The notes under the pieces: model-generated
What the model saw: only the letters and a program-made list of their open reading frames with translations
Database searches by the model: none
Told to the model about the DNA's origin: nothing
Assembly (NCBI GenBank): GCA_900315745.1
Contig: ONAG01000035.1
Span: forward strand, 13,875-51,589
Origin: an uncultured Prevotellaceae bacterium
GTDB lineage: Bacteria > Bacteroidota > Bacteroidia > Bacteroidales > Bacteroidaceae
Length of the DNA: 37,715 nt
Direction: 5' to 3'
Position numbers and translations under genes: made by a program
Shown: piece by piece, positions 15,801 to 22,698 of the stretch
Layout: each line of letters starts with the position of its first letter
Numbering within the stretch: position 1 is the stretch's first letter

Positions 15801-17741
15801 CACATCAAGTCGGAGAACAGCGGTGCCAACATCAACACCGACCTCAATTTCTATCAGTTGGGCGATGCAGCACCCGTTTCTCTGAAACCTGCAAGCGACA
15901 CATGGACTGAGCGCACGTACACATTTGAGGTCAACGCCCCCACCCCACTCAGCCTGTCATTCGGATTCATCACAGCATCCAGCAACTCTCCTGCAAGCGT
16001 GTGGGTGGATGACATCACCCTCACCTACCTGACCGTCTCTGAGTTCCAACTCGCCCTTGACGACGCACGGACAGTGACTCATGCCGCCACAGCATCCGCC
16101 ATCGGGGAATACGAAAGCTATGAGGGTCACGAAGACCAGTTTGACAGCGAGGAAGCCCGCCAGGAGGCCATCCAAGTGCTCCGCAATGCCAAGGCAATAG
16201 CCGACAACGACGGCGATGCCACCTCGTTGGTCACCAACGCCGACTTTACTGGCGGCACCATTTCCAAACTAGTGCAAGGCAGTGGCGGCAATGTGTCAGT
16301 TCCTTCCGGCTGGGACTTCGACTATAGCTTTGATGGTTGGAACGACACCAATGTAAGTGACGGTGTGTTCAACACCTGGGCTGGCACCATCAACAAGGCT
16401 GAACTGATGCAGACCATCCAATACCTGCCCAAGGGCATCTACAGACTAACGGCTCAGGCAGGCACCGATGTGACGGATGGCTCATCGACAGTGGCAATAT
16501 ACATCAACCCCAACGACTACAGCCATGTGGGCAGGTCACAGGAAGTCATCACTCTCAACGTTGTCAACAACCGCAACTTCGGAGACTATTCCTGCGCCGC
16601 AGAGGTGTCGGATGCCTCAAGCCACCAACTGACCATGGGCATATACTCCTCAAGATGTTATTACCAAGTGAAGAATTTCACCCTAACTTATTTAGGCTCC
16701 ACCGAGGATGCGCAAGTGGAGGCTTCGTCAAGCTATCTTCGCCAAGACTATTTCTGGCAGCGCAACCAATTGGAATGGACCGCAACGGATGAGAAATACG
16801 CATTGGCAGACAACGTGGTTGTATATCCACAACAAAAGAACCAGCTCATCACCACATCTTCTTTGGACTGGTGGGCAGACAAGAACAACAAGATTGTTGA
16901 TGGTGTCTGCGCCAACCTGGTTATCACCGATGGACAGGGCAAACATTCCGGCTATGCCTTCCATGCAAGCAATGCCTTCACAGCCACCAACGTCTCCCAT
17001 GACCGCGAATTTGCTGAAGGTACGAAACTCACCGTCTGTCTCCCATACGCGCCAACAAACTACAACGGCCAATTCTACGTCTTGAGCGATGCCACAAGCG
17101 AGACGTTGAGGTTTGAGAGCGTGGAGACGCCTGAAGCCTACACACCATACATATTCATTGCTGGTGAGGGTGGCAGCACCTTGAGCGCGTCAGGTGTAGA
17201 AATAGGTGCCACCCCTGATGAGATGGTGGGAAGCACCATAAACGGGCACTACATGAAGGGTGTGCTTGACAACACGCCAGTGCAGAACATCTACGGATTC
17301 ACCAAGACTGGGCTCTTGGCATTCGCAGAGACAAGTTCGATGAACCCCTTCCGTGCGTTCATTCAGGCACCTGCCGCCACAAGCTCTTACTCCAAAGCCT
17401 TATTTGCAAACGTAGCACCCATAAGTCCAAACAGCTTGCTTGGTGATGTCAACGGCGACAAGGAATTGAGCGTCACCGATGTCAAGATGATTGTGGATTA
17501 TATCCTTGATGATGCTTCTGGATATTTCATCGTTGCCAACGCAGATGTCAACAAAGACACCAACATCTCTGTCTCGGATATCACTTCTGTCGTGAATGCC
17601 ATACTGAAATCCAGCTCCGAGTCAAGAATTATCTCCCACCCGGTCAGCAACGCCACACAGATGACTGACCTCGCCTTGCCGTCTGGCACAGAAGGAGCAA
17701 AGGGAAAAATGGATGCAAATGAAAACAAAATCTTGAAGTAA
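12855..17741 (+). CDS. Very large secreted multidomain protein with C-terminal dockerin repeats
   Basis: The 1628-residue protein has a signal peptide (MNIRQFTIAILAFLIFAGTSFA). The mature part appears modular: an N-terminal ricin/fascin-like or beta region (about 30-200), several beta-sandwich binding-type modules, and helical linkers with Ala/Asp-rich patterns resembling FIVAR-like bundles. One sandwich lies near 215-355 (KGKYKVSIQASGS), another near 885-1055, and a third near 1115-1280 (KGIYRLTAQAGTD). At about 1528-1586 two EF-hand-like repeats (DVNGDKELSVTDV from Asp1531, and DVNKDTNISVSDI) form a type I dockerin-like unit. A 40-residue low-complexity tail follows. No catalytic domain was recognised. 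The protein probably binds glycans or surface partners in a calcium-dependent way. Module limits are rough. Confidence 0.85.
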   Translation: MNIRQFTIAILAFLIFAGTSFADTSRLTSADGWTKITTLPTNGEMASNYYVIVDNSQDLMLGIGKGINNNTKWYSLAAFYYTGVNPNTSDILCRTWTFEPISGGIALRNLEYSVSPMQTEQDAAWKYDTNDIYNNVNNWARTYLNYSDGCWTIQNGYYPNSGYLGPWNEGNFSDGAECAANKTGNNVGKFQIYSISRDRFKQNLMDAASSTNPIDVTPWYVTNATFDANNITGWTDEGSGNNFYYDKTGCEIWHRNGFNIHQDVSLPKGKYKVSIQASGSTSGQLYGTSNGVTQTANATVGNQDNFQNSVLKFIKDRNYARITTSEIDVDGTLTIGFRDATTDQWDVFDNFKVYCTGLDPSSYIDALADAVAAANAFIQSDVVPSAAEEEIAAVVAANNHGYGSVAEYSAAAMAINNAVSKYRNNSELKDAYASYKTQKAEFEKLKDTNVYDYSDPGTSASTYTIALNAAYSQVEAATTAAGIATAMESMKAAATTFVKNVTAEDGNPFDLTFLASRDAADWIAVDNDNVAEYVGRALTSNPTPYKFTEAYEEGANAVGRTGNVLYQQLGDMPAGYYTVALYAAACFTPGRGMTAVGNAGDNNRTFGFANDMKVGLPIFHATTIDAPTPVNVSVHLANDGTLTFGVTKDLAGSNWHVAQIYSITYSKDPDLTTLKQDRDMLVAEAEGVLNGSDSRFLTDSQKTALENAITAANAANTFDALTTVTQTSLPNAIATARQQIAAAKESRVNLIAALERFERDYNLADGTDYSRMTMSAEAWTTLLSKVNDVTEALDDMSLVSEFNTRAQALEDQMDATDGSIKLFKGYLSLLNGVNSYSDATLSQAYSTYKTDTEYTDNDTKVSEAITALDEAFQDYAASQQSNFEAGADHFLGENLDFETDNGDLIDSTWPNVYNQAGWTTIFESDATSGNKQYAFLTRTSDSPREGGSNYIRIRQNWATYNAPHLQILKDMMIPTGKYELKFHIKSENSGANINTDLNFYQLGDAAPVSLKPASDTWTERTYTFEVNAPTPLSLSFGFITASSNSPASVWVDDITLTYLTVSEFQLALDDARTVTHAATASAIGEYESYEGHEDQFDSEEARQEAIQVLRNAKAIADNDGDATSLVTNADFTGGTISKLVQGSGGNVSVPSGWDFDYSFDGWNDTNVSDGVFNTWAGTINKAELMQTIQYLPKGIYRLTAQAGTDVTDGSSTVAIYINPNDYSHVGRSQEVITLNVVNNRNFGDYSCAAEVSDASSHQLTMGIYSSRCYYQVKNFTLTYLGSTEDAQVEASSSYLRQDYFWQRNQLEWTATDEKYALADNVVVYPQQKNQLITTSSLDWWADKNNKIVDGVCANLVITDGQGKHSGYAFHASNAFTATNVSHDREFAEGTKLTVCLPYAPTNYNGQFYVLSDATSETLRFESVETPEAYTPYIFIAGEGGSTLSASGVEIGATPDEMVGSTINGHYMKGVLDNTPVQNIYGFTKTGLLAFAETSSMNPFRAFIQAPAATSSYSKALFANVAPISPNSLLGDVNGDKELSVTDVKMIVDYILDDASGYFIVANADVNKDTNISVSDITSVVNAILKSSSESRIISHPVSNATQMTDLALPSGTEGAKGKMDANENKILK

Positions 17742-17749
17742 AAAGCAAT

Positions 17750-17920
17750 ATGAAAAGGATATATATAACACCCGAAATAGACATTTGCGAGACATATACA
17801 GATTGCGCCCTTTTAGACTCTTTCTCGGAGCCGAAGGGAGATTCGTCAGGCACTGAGACACCCGGTGACGACGACTGGGGCACAAACGAATTTCATTCGC
17901 TATGGGATAAAGATTTATAA
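17750..17920 (+). CDS. Small acidic protein (56 aa), unlisted short gene
   Basis: ATG at 17750 opens a 56-codon frame beginning MKRIYITPEIDICETYTD, with TAA at 17918. The frame sits 8 bases after the dockerin stop codon and 26 bases before the peroxidase fusion, so it is the third gene of a four-gene operon. The N-terminus (MK-x-I-Y-I-x-P-E) resembles many short Prevotella/Bacteroides proteins of unknown role that start MKK-x-Y-x-x-P. The middle is Ser/Gly/Pro-rich and the end acidic with two Trp residues (DDDWGTNEF and HSLWDKDL). There is no signal peptide or membrane segment. Operon position and start context make it likely real. Its function is unknown; a modified or secreted peptide is one possibility. 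Confidence 0.7.
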   Translation: MKRIYITPEIDICETYTDCALLDSFSEPKGDSSGTETPGDDDWGTNEFHSLWDKDL

Positions 17921-17946
17921 GCTCATACCTAAAACAATTTGGAGAC

Positions 17947-19083
17947 ATGAAAAGACTGACTATCTGCCTAATGGCTTTTTTGAGCGCTATGACAATGACC
18001 GCTCAAAGCGTGTACGACTACAAGGTGACCAACGACGAAGGGCGCGAAGTGTCGCTCTCAGACTATCGCGGCAAGGTATTGCTGATAGTGAACACTGCCA
18101 CAAGATGTGGGTTCACCCCACAGTACAAGGAGTTGGAAGCCCTCTATGAGAAATACAATGCTGAAGGTTTTGAAATCCTCGACTTCCCCTGCAACCAGTT
18201 TGGACAACAAGCGCCAGGTTCAATAAAGGAGATTCATCAGTTCTGCACTGCAAATTTCAACATCCTGTTCCCGCAGTTCGACAAGATTGACGTGAATGGT
18301 CCAAACGCCTCCCCACTCTTCACTTATCTGAAGTCGCAGAAAGGCTTTGGCGGTTTCGACCTCAACGACAAGACAGGCAAGCTGCTTGACAACATGTTGA
18401 GCAAGAATGATGCCGACTATGCCAAGAGCGCGGACATCAAATGGAACTTCACCAAGTTTCTCATCTCACGTGACGGCAAGGTGATACGCCGCTATGAACC
18501 AACAGAGAAAATCGCCAACATAGAGGCAGACATGCAGATGGAATTGAATCCAGTGCTCAGCACCATCATGGCACGTCGCTCAGTAAGGAAATACCTCGAC
18601 AAACCAGTGGAGCACGAAAAATTAGAGGTGATAGTGTGTGCCGGCATCAATGCCCCAAGCGGCATGAACCGCCAGCCTTGGGTGGTGCGCGTGGTGGAAA
18701 ACCAGGAATTGATTTCAAAAGTGACAGAGGTTTACAAGCAAGAGAATGCCGAACAAGTGAAACGTGACAAGGACTTCAAGAACATGTTCCGCAATGCCCC
18801 CAACCTCATCTGCGTCTGCACGCCAGCAACAGGTGGTGGCGAGTTGGATGCTGGACTTCTTGGCGAAAACATCATGCTTGCCGCACAGTCGATGGGTCTT
18901 GGCACCTGTTGTTTAGGAGGTCCCGTGCGCTTCCTGCTCGCCAACGAGAAGGCAAAGTTCTTCCTCGACAGTCTCGACATTCCCAACGATTACAAATTGA
19001 ACTACATCATTGCCATAGGCTACCCCGACGAGCAGCCTGAAGCAAAGCCACGTGATGCCTCCAAGGTGAAATACATCAAATAA
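17947..19083 (+). CDS. Exported fusion of glutathione peroxidase and nitroreductase
   Basis: This 378-residue protein has a signal peptide (MKRLTICLMAFLSAMTMTA). Residues 22-195 form a glutathione/thiol peroxidase: the peroxidatic Cys is Cys54 in NTATRCGFTPQY, FPCNQFGQ holds a second Cys (Cys82) and the catalytic Gln/Asn region, and KWNFTKFLI carries Trp166. Residues about 200-378 form a nitroreductase-family FMN oxidoreductase: ARRSVRKYLDKPV, INAPSGMNRQPW, LGENIMLAAQSMGLGTCCLGG and YIIAIGYPDEQ. Both halves look intact. Peroxidases of this type reduce peroxides with thioredoxin-like donors, while nitroreductases use NAD(P)H and FMN, which are normally cytoplasmic, so an exported fusion is odd. 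The frame continues without break between domains. Confidence 0.9.
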   Translation: MKRLTICLMAFLSAMTMTAQSVYDYKVTNDEGREVSLSDYRGKVLLIVNTATRCGFTPQYKELEALYEKYNAEGFEILDFPCNQFGQQAPGSIKEIHQFCTANFNILFPQFDKIDVNGPNASPLFTYLKSQKGFGGFDLNDKTGKLLDNMLSKNDADYAKSADIKWNFTKFLISRDGKVIRRYEPTEKIANIEADMQMELNPVLSTIMARRSVRKYLDKPVEHEKLEVIVCAGINAPSGMNRQPWVVRVVENQELISKVTEVYKQENAEQVKRDKDFKNMFRNAPNLICVCTPATGGGELDAGLLGENIMLAAQSMGLGTCCLGGPVRFLLANEKAKFFLDSLDIPNDYKLNYIIAIGYPDEQPEAKPRDASKVKYIK

Positions 19084-19104
19084 AAAGCATATATGTGAAA
19101 ATTA

Positions 19105-19133
19105 AAAATCCCGACTCACGTCGGGATTTTTTC
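19105..19133 (+). terminator. Terminator after the peroxidase-nitroreductase gene
   Basis: An 11-bp stem, AAAATCCCGAC (19105-19115) with GTCGGGATTTT (19120-19130), has a TCAC loop and runs into a T-tract. Confidence 0.93.
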
Positions 19134-19252
19134 CTTTTGAATGTTTCAGCAGATTGTTGTTATTGGTTTGTATCTTGAAAATCTTTTTCTTTTCAACGAT
19201 GCAAATTTAGCCATAAAATTGACATAAATCAAAAAATCATGGATTTTAGATG

Positions 19253-19304
19253 AAAAAAAGAACGCAAACGTTTACGTAAACGCTTCATTTACGTTCCTTT
19301 TTTG
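19253..19304. repeat. Nested palindrome, possible bidirectional terminator or operator
   Basis: A perfect 14-bp palindrome CGTTTACGTAAACG (19269-19282) sits inside a larger inverted repeat: AAAAAAAGAACG (19253-19264) with CGTTCCTTTTTT (19292-19303), one mismatch. Flanking A and T runs allow termination in both directions. The central palindrome also resembles a LacI-type operator. Confidence 0.6.
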
Positions 19305-19376
19305 TGGTTTTATCAGAAATCGTAATGGTCGATTGGTATTGAAAAACTTGCTTCGTAAAAAAAGCATGTATATTTT

Positions 19377-19408
19377 TTTGTTTTTTTGAGCAGTTTGGCG
19401 TATCTTTA
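19377..19408 (+). promoter_or_regulatory. Promoter of the hflX operon
   Basis: A -33 TTTG at 19377-19380 and a -7-like TATCTTTA (one mismatch to TAnnTTTG) at 19401-19408 have a 20-base spacer. The leader to the hflX start is about 125 bases. Confidence 0.55.
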
Positions 19409-19425
19409 CACCCAAATTGTCGAAT

Positions 19426-19498
19426 TGTGCTCATATGGCTCATGAAGCCACCTTGAGCACATGTCAACAGCCGCTAAAATCATGTTCTAAGTGACATG
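19426..19498 (+). promoter_or_regulatory. Structured 5' leader of hflX
   Basis: TGTGCTCA (19426-19433) pairs with TGAGCACA (19454-19461), enclosing a second stem TGGCT/AGCCA with a CATGA loop. A further hairpin pairs TCATGT (near 19480) with ACATGA (near 19494). No known riboswitch or ribosomal leader class was recognised. Confidence 0.45.
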
Positions 19499-19539
19499 AT
19501 TGACAAATGAAGCACGGCAAATACCATTAAGCAAAGGAA

Positions 19540-20793
19540 ATGAAAGAATTTGTAATATCCGAAGTGAAAGCCGAGACCGCCATTCTGGTGGGACTCATCA
19601 CCAAAGACCAAGACGAGGCAAAGACCAAGGAATATCTCGACGAACTGGAATTCCTTGCCGACACTGCCGGCGCCGTCACCGTGAAGCGCTTCACTCAGCG
19701 CATGGCAGGCCCCAGTCAGGTGACCTATGTGGGCAAGGGCAAGCTTGAAGAAATAAGAGAATACATCAAGGCAGAGGAAGAAGCCGAGCGAGAAGTGGGC
19801 ATGGTGATTTTCGACGACGAGCTTAGCGCCAAGCAAATACGCAACATTGAGCAGGCTCTCCAGGTGAAGATACTCGACCGCACCTCATTAATACTCGACA
19901 TCTTCGCCATGCGCGCACAGACAGCAAATGCCAAGACACAAGTGGAACTCGCCCAATATCGATACATGCTGCCACGCCTGCAACGCCTGTGGACTCACTT
20001 GGAGCGCCAGGGCGGTGGCTCTGGTTCTGGCGGCGGAAAGGGCTCTGTGGGGCTCCGTGGTCCTGGTGAGACACAGTTGGAGATGGACCGCCGCATCATC
20101 CTGCAGCGCATGACGCTCCTGAAGCAGCGATTGGTGGAAATAGACAAGCAGAAGACCACGCAACGCAAGAACAGAGGGCGGCTGATACGTGTGGCACTCG
20201 TTGGATACACCAACGTGGGCAAATCGACCATGATGAACCTATTGTCAAAGAGCGAGGTGTTTGCAGAAAACAAACTCTTCGCCACACTCGACACCACAGT
20301 GAGAAAGGTGGTGGTGGACAACCTGCCATTCCTCTTGGCTGACACCGTGGGATTCATTCGCAAGCTGCCCACCGACCTCGTGGATTCGTTCAAATCGACT
20401 CTCGACGAGACACGAGAAGCTGACCTGCTGCTGCATGTTGTAGATATCTCACACCCCGACTTCGAAGAGCAAATCAAGGTGGTGGAGAAGACACTTGGCG
20501 AACTCGGATGCAGCGAGAAACCCACCATCATCGTGTTCAACAAGATCGACGCCTACCACTGGATAGACAAGGAACCCGACGACCTGACACCACCCACAAA
20601 GGAAAACATAACACTCGACGAACTGAAGCGCACGTGGATGGCAAAGCTAAACGACAACTGCATCTTCATCTCGGCAAAAGAGAAGACCAACATCACAGAA
20701 CTGCGCACCACGCTATATGCCAAAGTGAGAGAGCTGCATGTGCAAAAATATCCATACAACGATTTCCTTTATCCTGTGGAAGAGGAAGAATAA
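19540..20793 (+). CDS. hflX: Ribosome-associated GTPase HflX
   Basis: The 417-residue protein has the HflX N-terminal domain (about 1-190, with the Gly-rich linker GGGSGSGGGKGSVGLRGPGETQLEMDRR) followed by an Obg/TRAFAC GTPase domain. G1 is GYTNVGKS (222-229), G3 begins at Asp268 in DTVGFIRKLP, and G4 is NKID (334-337). HflX binds the 50S subunit and splits stalled ribosomes under heat or antibiotic stress. The ATG at 19540 is preceded by AAAGGAA, a plausible ribosome-binding site. It heads a likely operon with the DUF4954, M16 and fumarase genes (gaps 34, 17 and 24 bases). Confidence 0.96.
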   Translation: MKEFVISEVKAETAILVGLITKDQDEAKTKEYLDELEFLADTAGAVTVKRFTQRMAGPSQVTYVGKGKLEEIREYIKAEEEAEREVGMVIFDDELSAKQIRNIEQALQVKILDRTSLILDIFAMRAQTANAKTQVELAQYRYMLPRLQRLWTHLERQGGGSGSGGGKGSVGLRGPGETQLEMDRRIILQRMTLLKQRLVEIDKQKTTQRKNRGRLIRVALVGYTNVGKSTMMNLLSKSEVFAENKLFATLDTTVRKVVVDNLPFLLADTVGFIRKLPTDLVDSFKSTLDETREADLLLHVVDISHPDFEEQIKVVEKTLGELGCSEKPTIIVFNKIDAYHWIDKEPDDLTPPTKENITLDELKRTWMAKLNDNCIFISAKEKTNITELRTTLYAKVRELHVQKYPYNDFLYPVEEEE

Positions 20794-20827
20794 CAAAAGA
20801 AAATAACAACTATTAATTATAAAATAA

Positions 20828-22681
20828 ATGGAATACAGACAACTTACCAAGCAAGAGATAGACATTCTGGAGTCAAGAGGCTGCAAGGCAGAGGATTGGG
20901 ACCTGGTGATGGTGAAAGAGGGGTTCGACCCCATCTTCATCCGCAACACCTCGTTTTATGGAGACATACGCATAGGCATCTTCGAGAAGGAGATAGAAGT
21001 GAGCAAAGGCTTCGTGAAGCACTGCGGCATCAAGAGCACCACATTGCGAAATGTCACAATGGGCGACAACTGCCTCATAGAGAACGTAGGCAACTTCATC
21101 AACAACTACGACATCGGCGACGAGTGCTACATCAGCAATGTGAACACCATTGAGACCACCGAAGGAGCCACCTTCGGCGAAGGCAACCTCATCTCGGTTC
21201 TCAACGAGGTGGGCGACGGCAACGTGATGCTCTTCGACGGACTGACAAGCCAGTTGGCTGCCTTCATGGTGAAGCACTACCGCGACAAGCAGCTGATGAA
21301 AACCATCTTCGACCTCATACGCAAGGAGGTGGATGCCAGCGTGCCGCAACGTGGCACCATTGGCAACAATGTGAAAATCATCAATACTGGAGAGATAACA
21401 AACACACACATCAACGACGACTGCGTGATAAGTGGTGCATGCCGACTGAGCGACTGCTCCATCAAGAGCATACCCGACGCCAACGTCTATATCGGTTCGG
21501 GCGTCATCTGCGAGAACTCAATCATATACGATGGCAGCAGCATTCTCAACAGCGTGAAACTCGAGAACTGCTTCGTGGGAGAGGCTTGCAAGATTACCAA
21601 CGGGTTTGCTGCCGAGAACAGCATCTTCTTCGCCAACAGCTTCATGTCAAATGGTGAGGCTTGTGCGGCTTTCTGCGGTCCTTTCTCTGCCAGCCACCAC
21701 AAGAGCTCTCTGCTCATTGGCGGCATGTTCTCGTTCTACAACGCCGGTTCTGCAACCAACTTCAGCAACCATGCCTACAAGATGGGTCCCATGCACTACG
21801 GTACCTTGGAGAGAGGCGTGAAGACCGCCAGCGGGGCGTACATCCTCATGCCGGCGCAAATAGGCACTTTCTCCGTGTGCTTCGGAAAACTGATGTACCA
21901 TCCCGACACCCGAAACCTGCCCTTCTCATACCTCATTGCCTACAGCGACACCATGTATCTCAACCCTGCACGCAACATCACCACCGTGGGCCTCTACCGA
22001 GACATCAGAAAGTGGCCAAAGCGCGACAAGAGACCAAGCAATGGACAAAAGAGCATCGTCAACTTCGACTGGCTCAGCCCATTCGCCGTGGGAGAGATTC
22101 TCGAAGGCAAGAAGATTCTCGAAAAACTGCAAGAGGCATCAGGCACCCGTGTGTCATCATACAACTACCACGAATACGAAATCAAGGCAAACCACCTGAG
22201 GACCGGCATCGAACTTTACGACATGGCATTGCGCATCTTCATGGGCGCCGTGCTAAAACGCCACAGACTCGAACTGCCCAAGAACCCCATCGGAACAGGA
22301 AAGTGGAACGACCTGGCAGGTCTGCTGCTGCCTGAAACAGAGGAATACCGCCTCGTGGAAGACATCAAGAACGGCAACATCGTAGATATCTACGACATTC
22401 TCGACAGATTCTCAGAAATACATGACAACTACTCTGAATATCGCTGGACATACGCCTACAGGCTCATACTCGACTATTATGGTCTCGACACTCTCACTGA
22501 AGAAGATGCAGCAAGCATCCACCAAGACTATATCCTGGCACGACGCAAATGGATTTCAGAGATACGCAAGGATGCTGAGAAGGAATACGCTTTAGGCGAC
22601 GTGGACCGCGAGGTACTCGACAACTTCCTAAGCCAACTCGACAAGGAGATGGAATTCGAGAACGAAAACAAATTCGAATAA
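20828..22681 (+). CDS. DUF4954 protein with left-handed beta-helix (hexapeptide-like)
   Basis: The 617-residue protein starts MEYRQLTKQEIDILESRGC. It has a long run of imperfect hexapeptide-like repeats (about residues 50-300: IGIFEKEIEVSKGFV, TLRNVTMGDNCLIENVGNF, VKIINTGEITNTHI, CVISGACRLSDCSI), as in left-handed beta-helix sugar-phosphate acyl- or nucleotidyltransferase relatives. The C-terminal third is alpha-helical. The match to the Bacteroidetes family DUF4954 is from memory of the start and repeat pattern. No signal peptide, so it is cytoplasmic. The function is not established; by fold it may bind a nucleotide sugar or acyl donor. Confidence 0.82.
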   Translation: MEYRQLTKQEIDILESRGCKAEDWDLVMVKEGFDPIFIRNTSFYGDIRIGIFEKEIEVSKGFVKHCGIKSTTLRNVTMGDNCLIENVGNFINNYDIGDECYISNVNTIETTEGATFGEGNLISVLNEVGDGNVMLFDGLTSQLAAFMVKHYRDKQLMKTIFDLIRKEVDASVPQRGTIGNNVKIINTGEITNTHINDDCVISGACRLSDCSIKSIPDANVYIGSGVICENSIIYDGSSILNSVKLENCFVGEACKITNGFAAENSIFFANSFMSNGEACAAFCGPFSASHHKSSLLIGGMFSFYNAGSATNFSNHAYKMGPMHYGTLERGVKTASGAYILMPAQIGTFSVCFGKLMYHPDTRNLPFSYLIAYSDTMYLNPARNITTVGLYRDIRKWPKRDKRPSNGQKSIVNFDWLSPFAVGEILEGKKILEKLQEASGTRVSSYNYHEYEIKANHLRTGIELYDMALRIFMGAVLKRHRLELPKNPIGTGKWNDLAGLLLPETEEYRLVEDIKNGNIVDIYDILDRFSEIHDNYSEYRWTYAYRLILDYYGLDTLTEEDAASIHQDYILARRKWISEIRKDAEKEYALGDVDREVLDNFLSQLDKEMEFENENKFE

Positions 22682-22698
22682 ACCACAATTAATAAATA

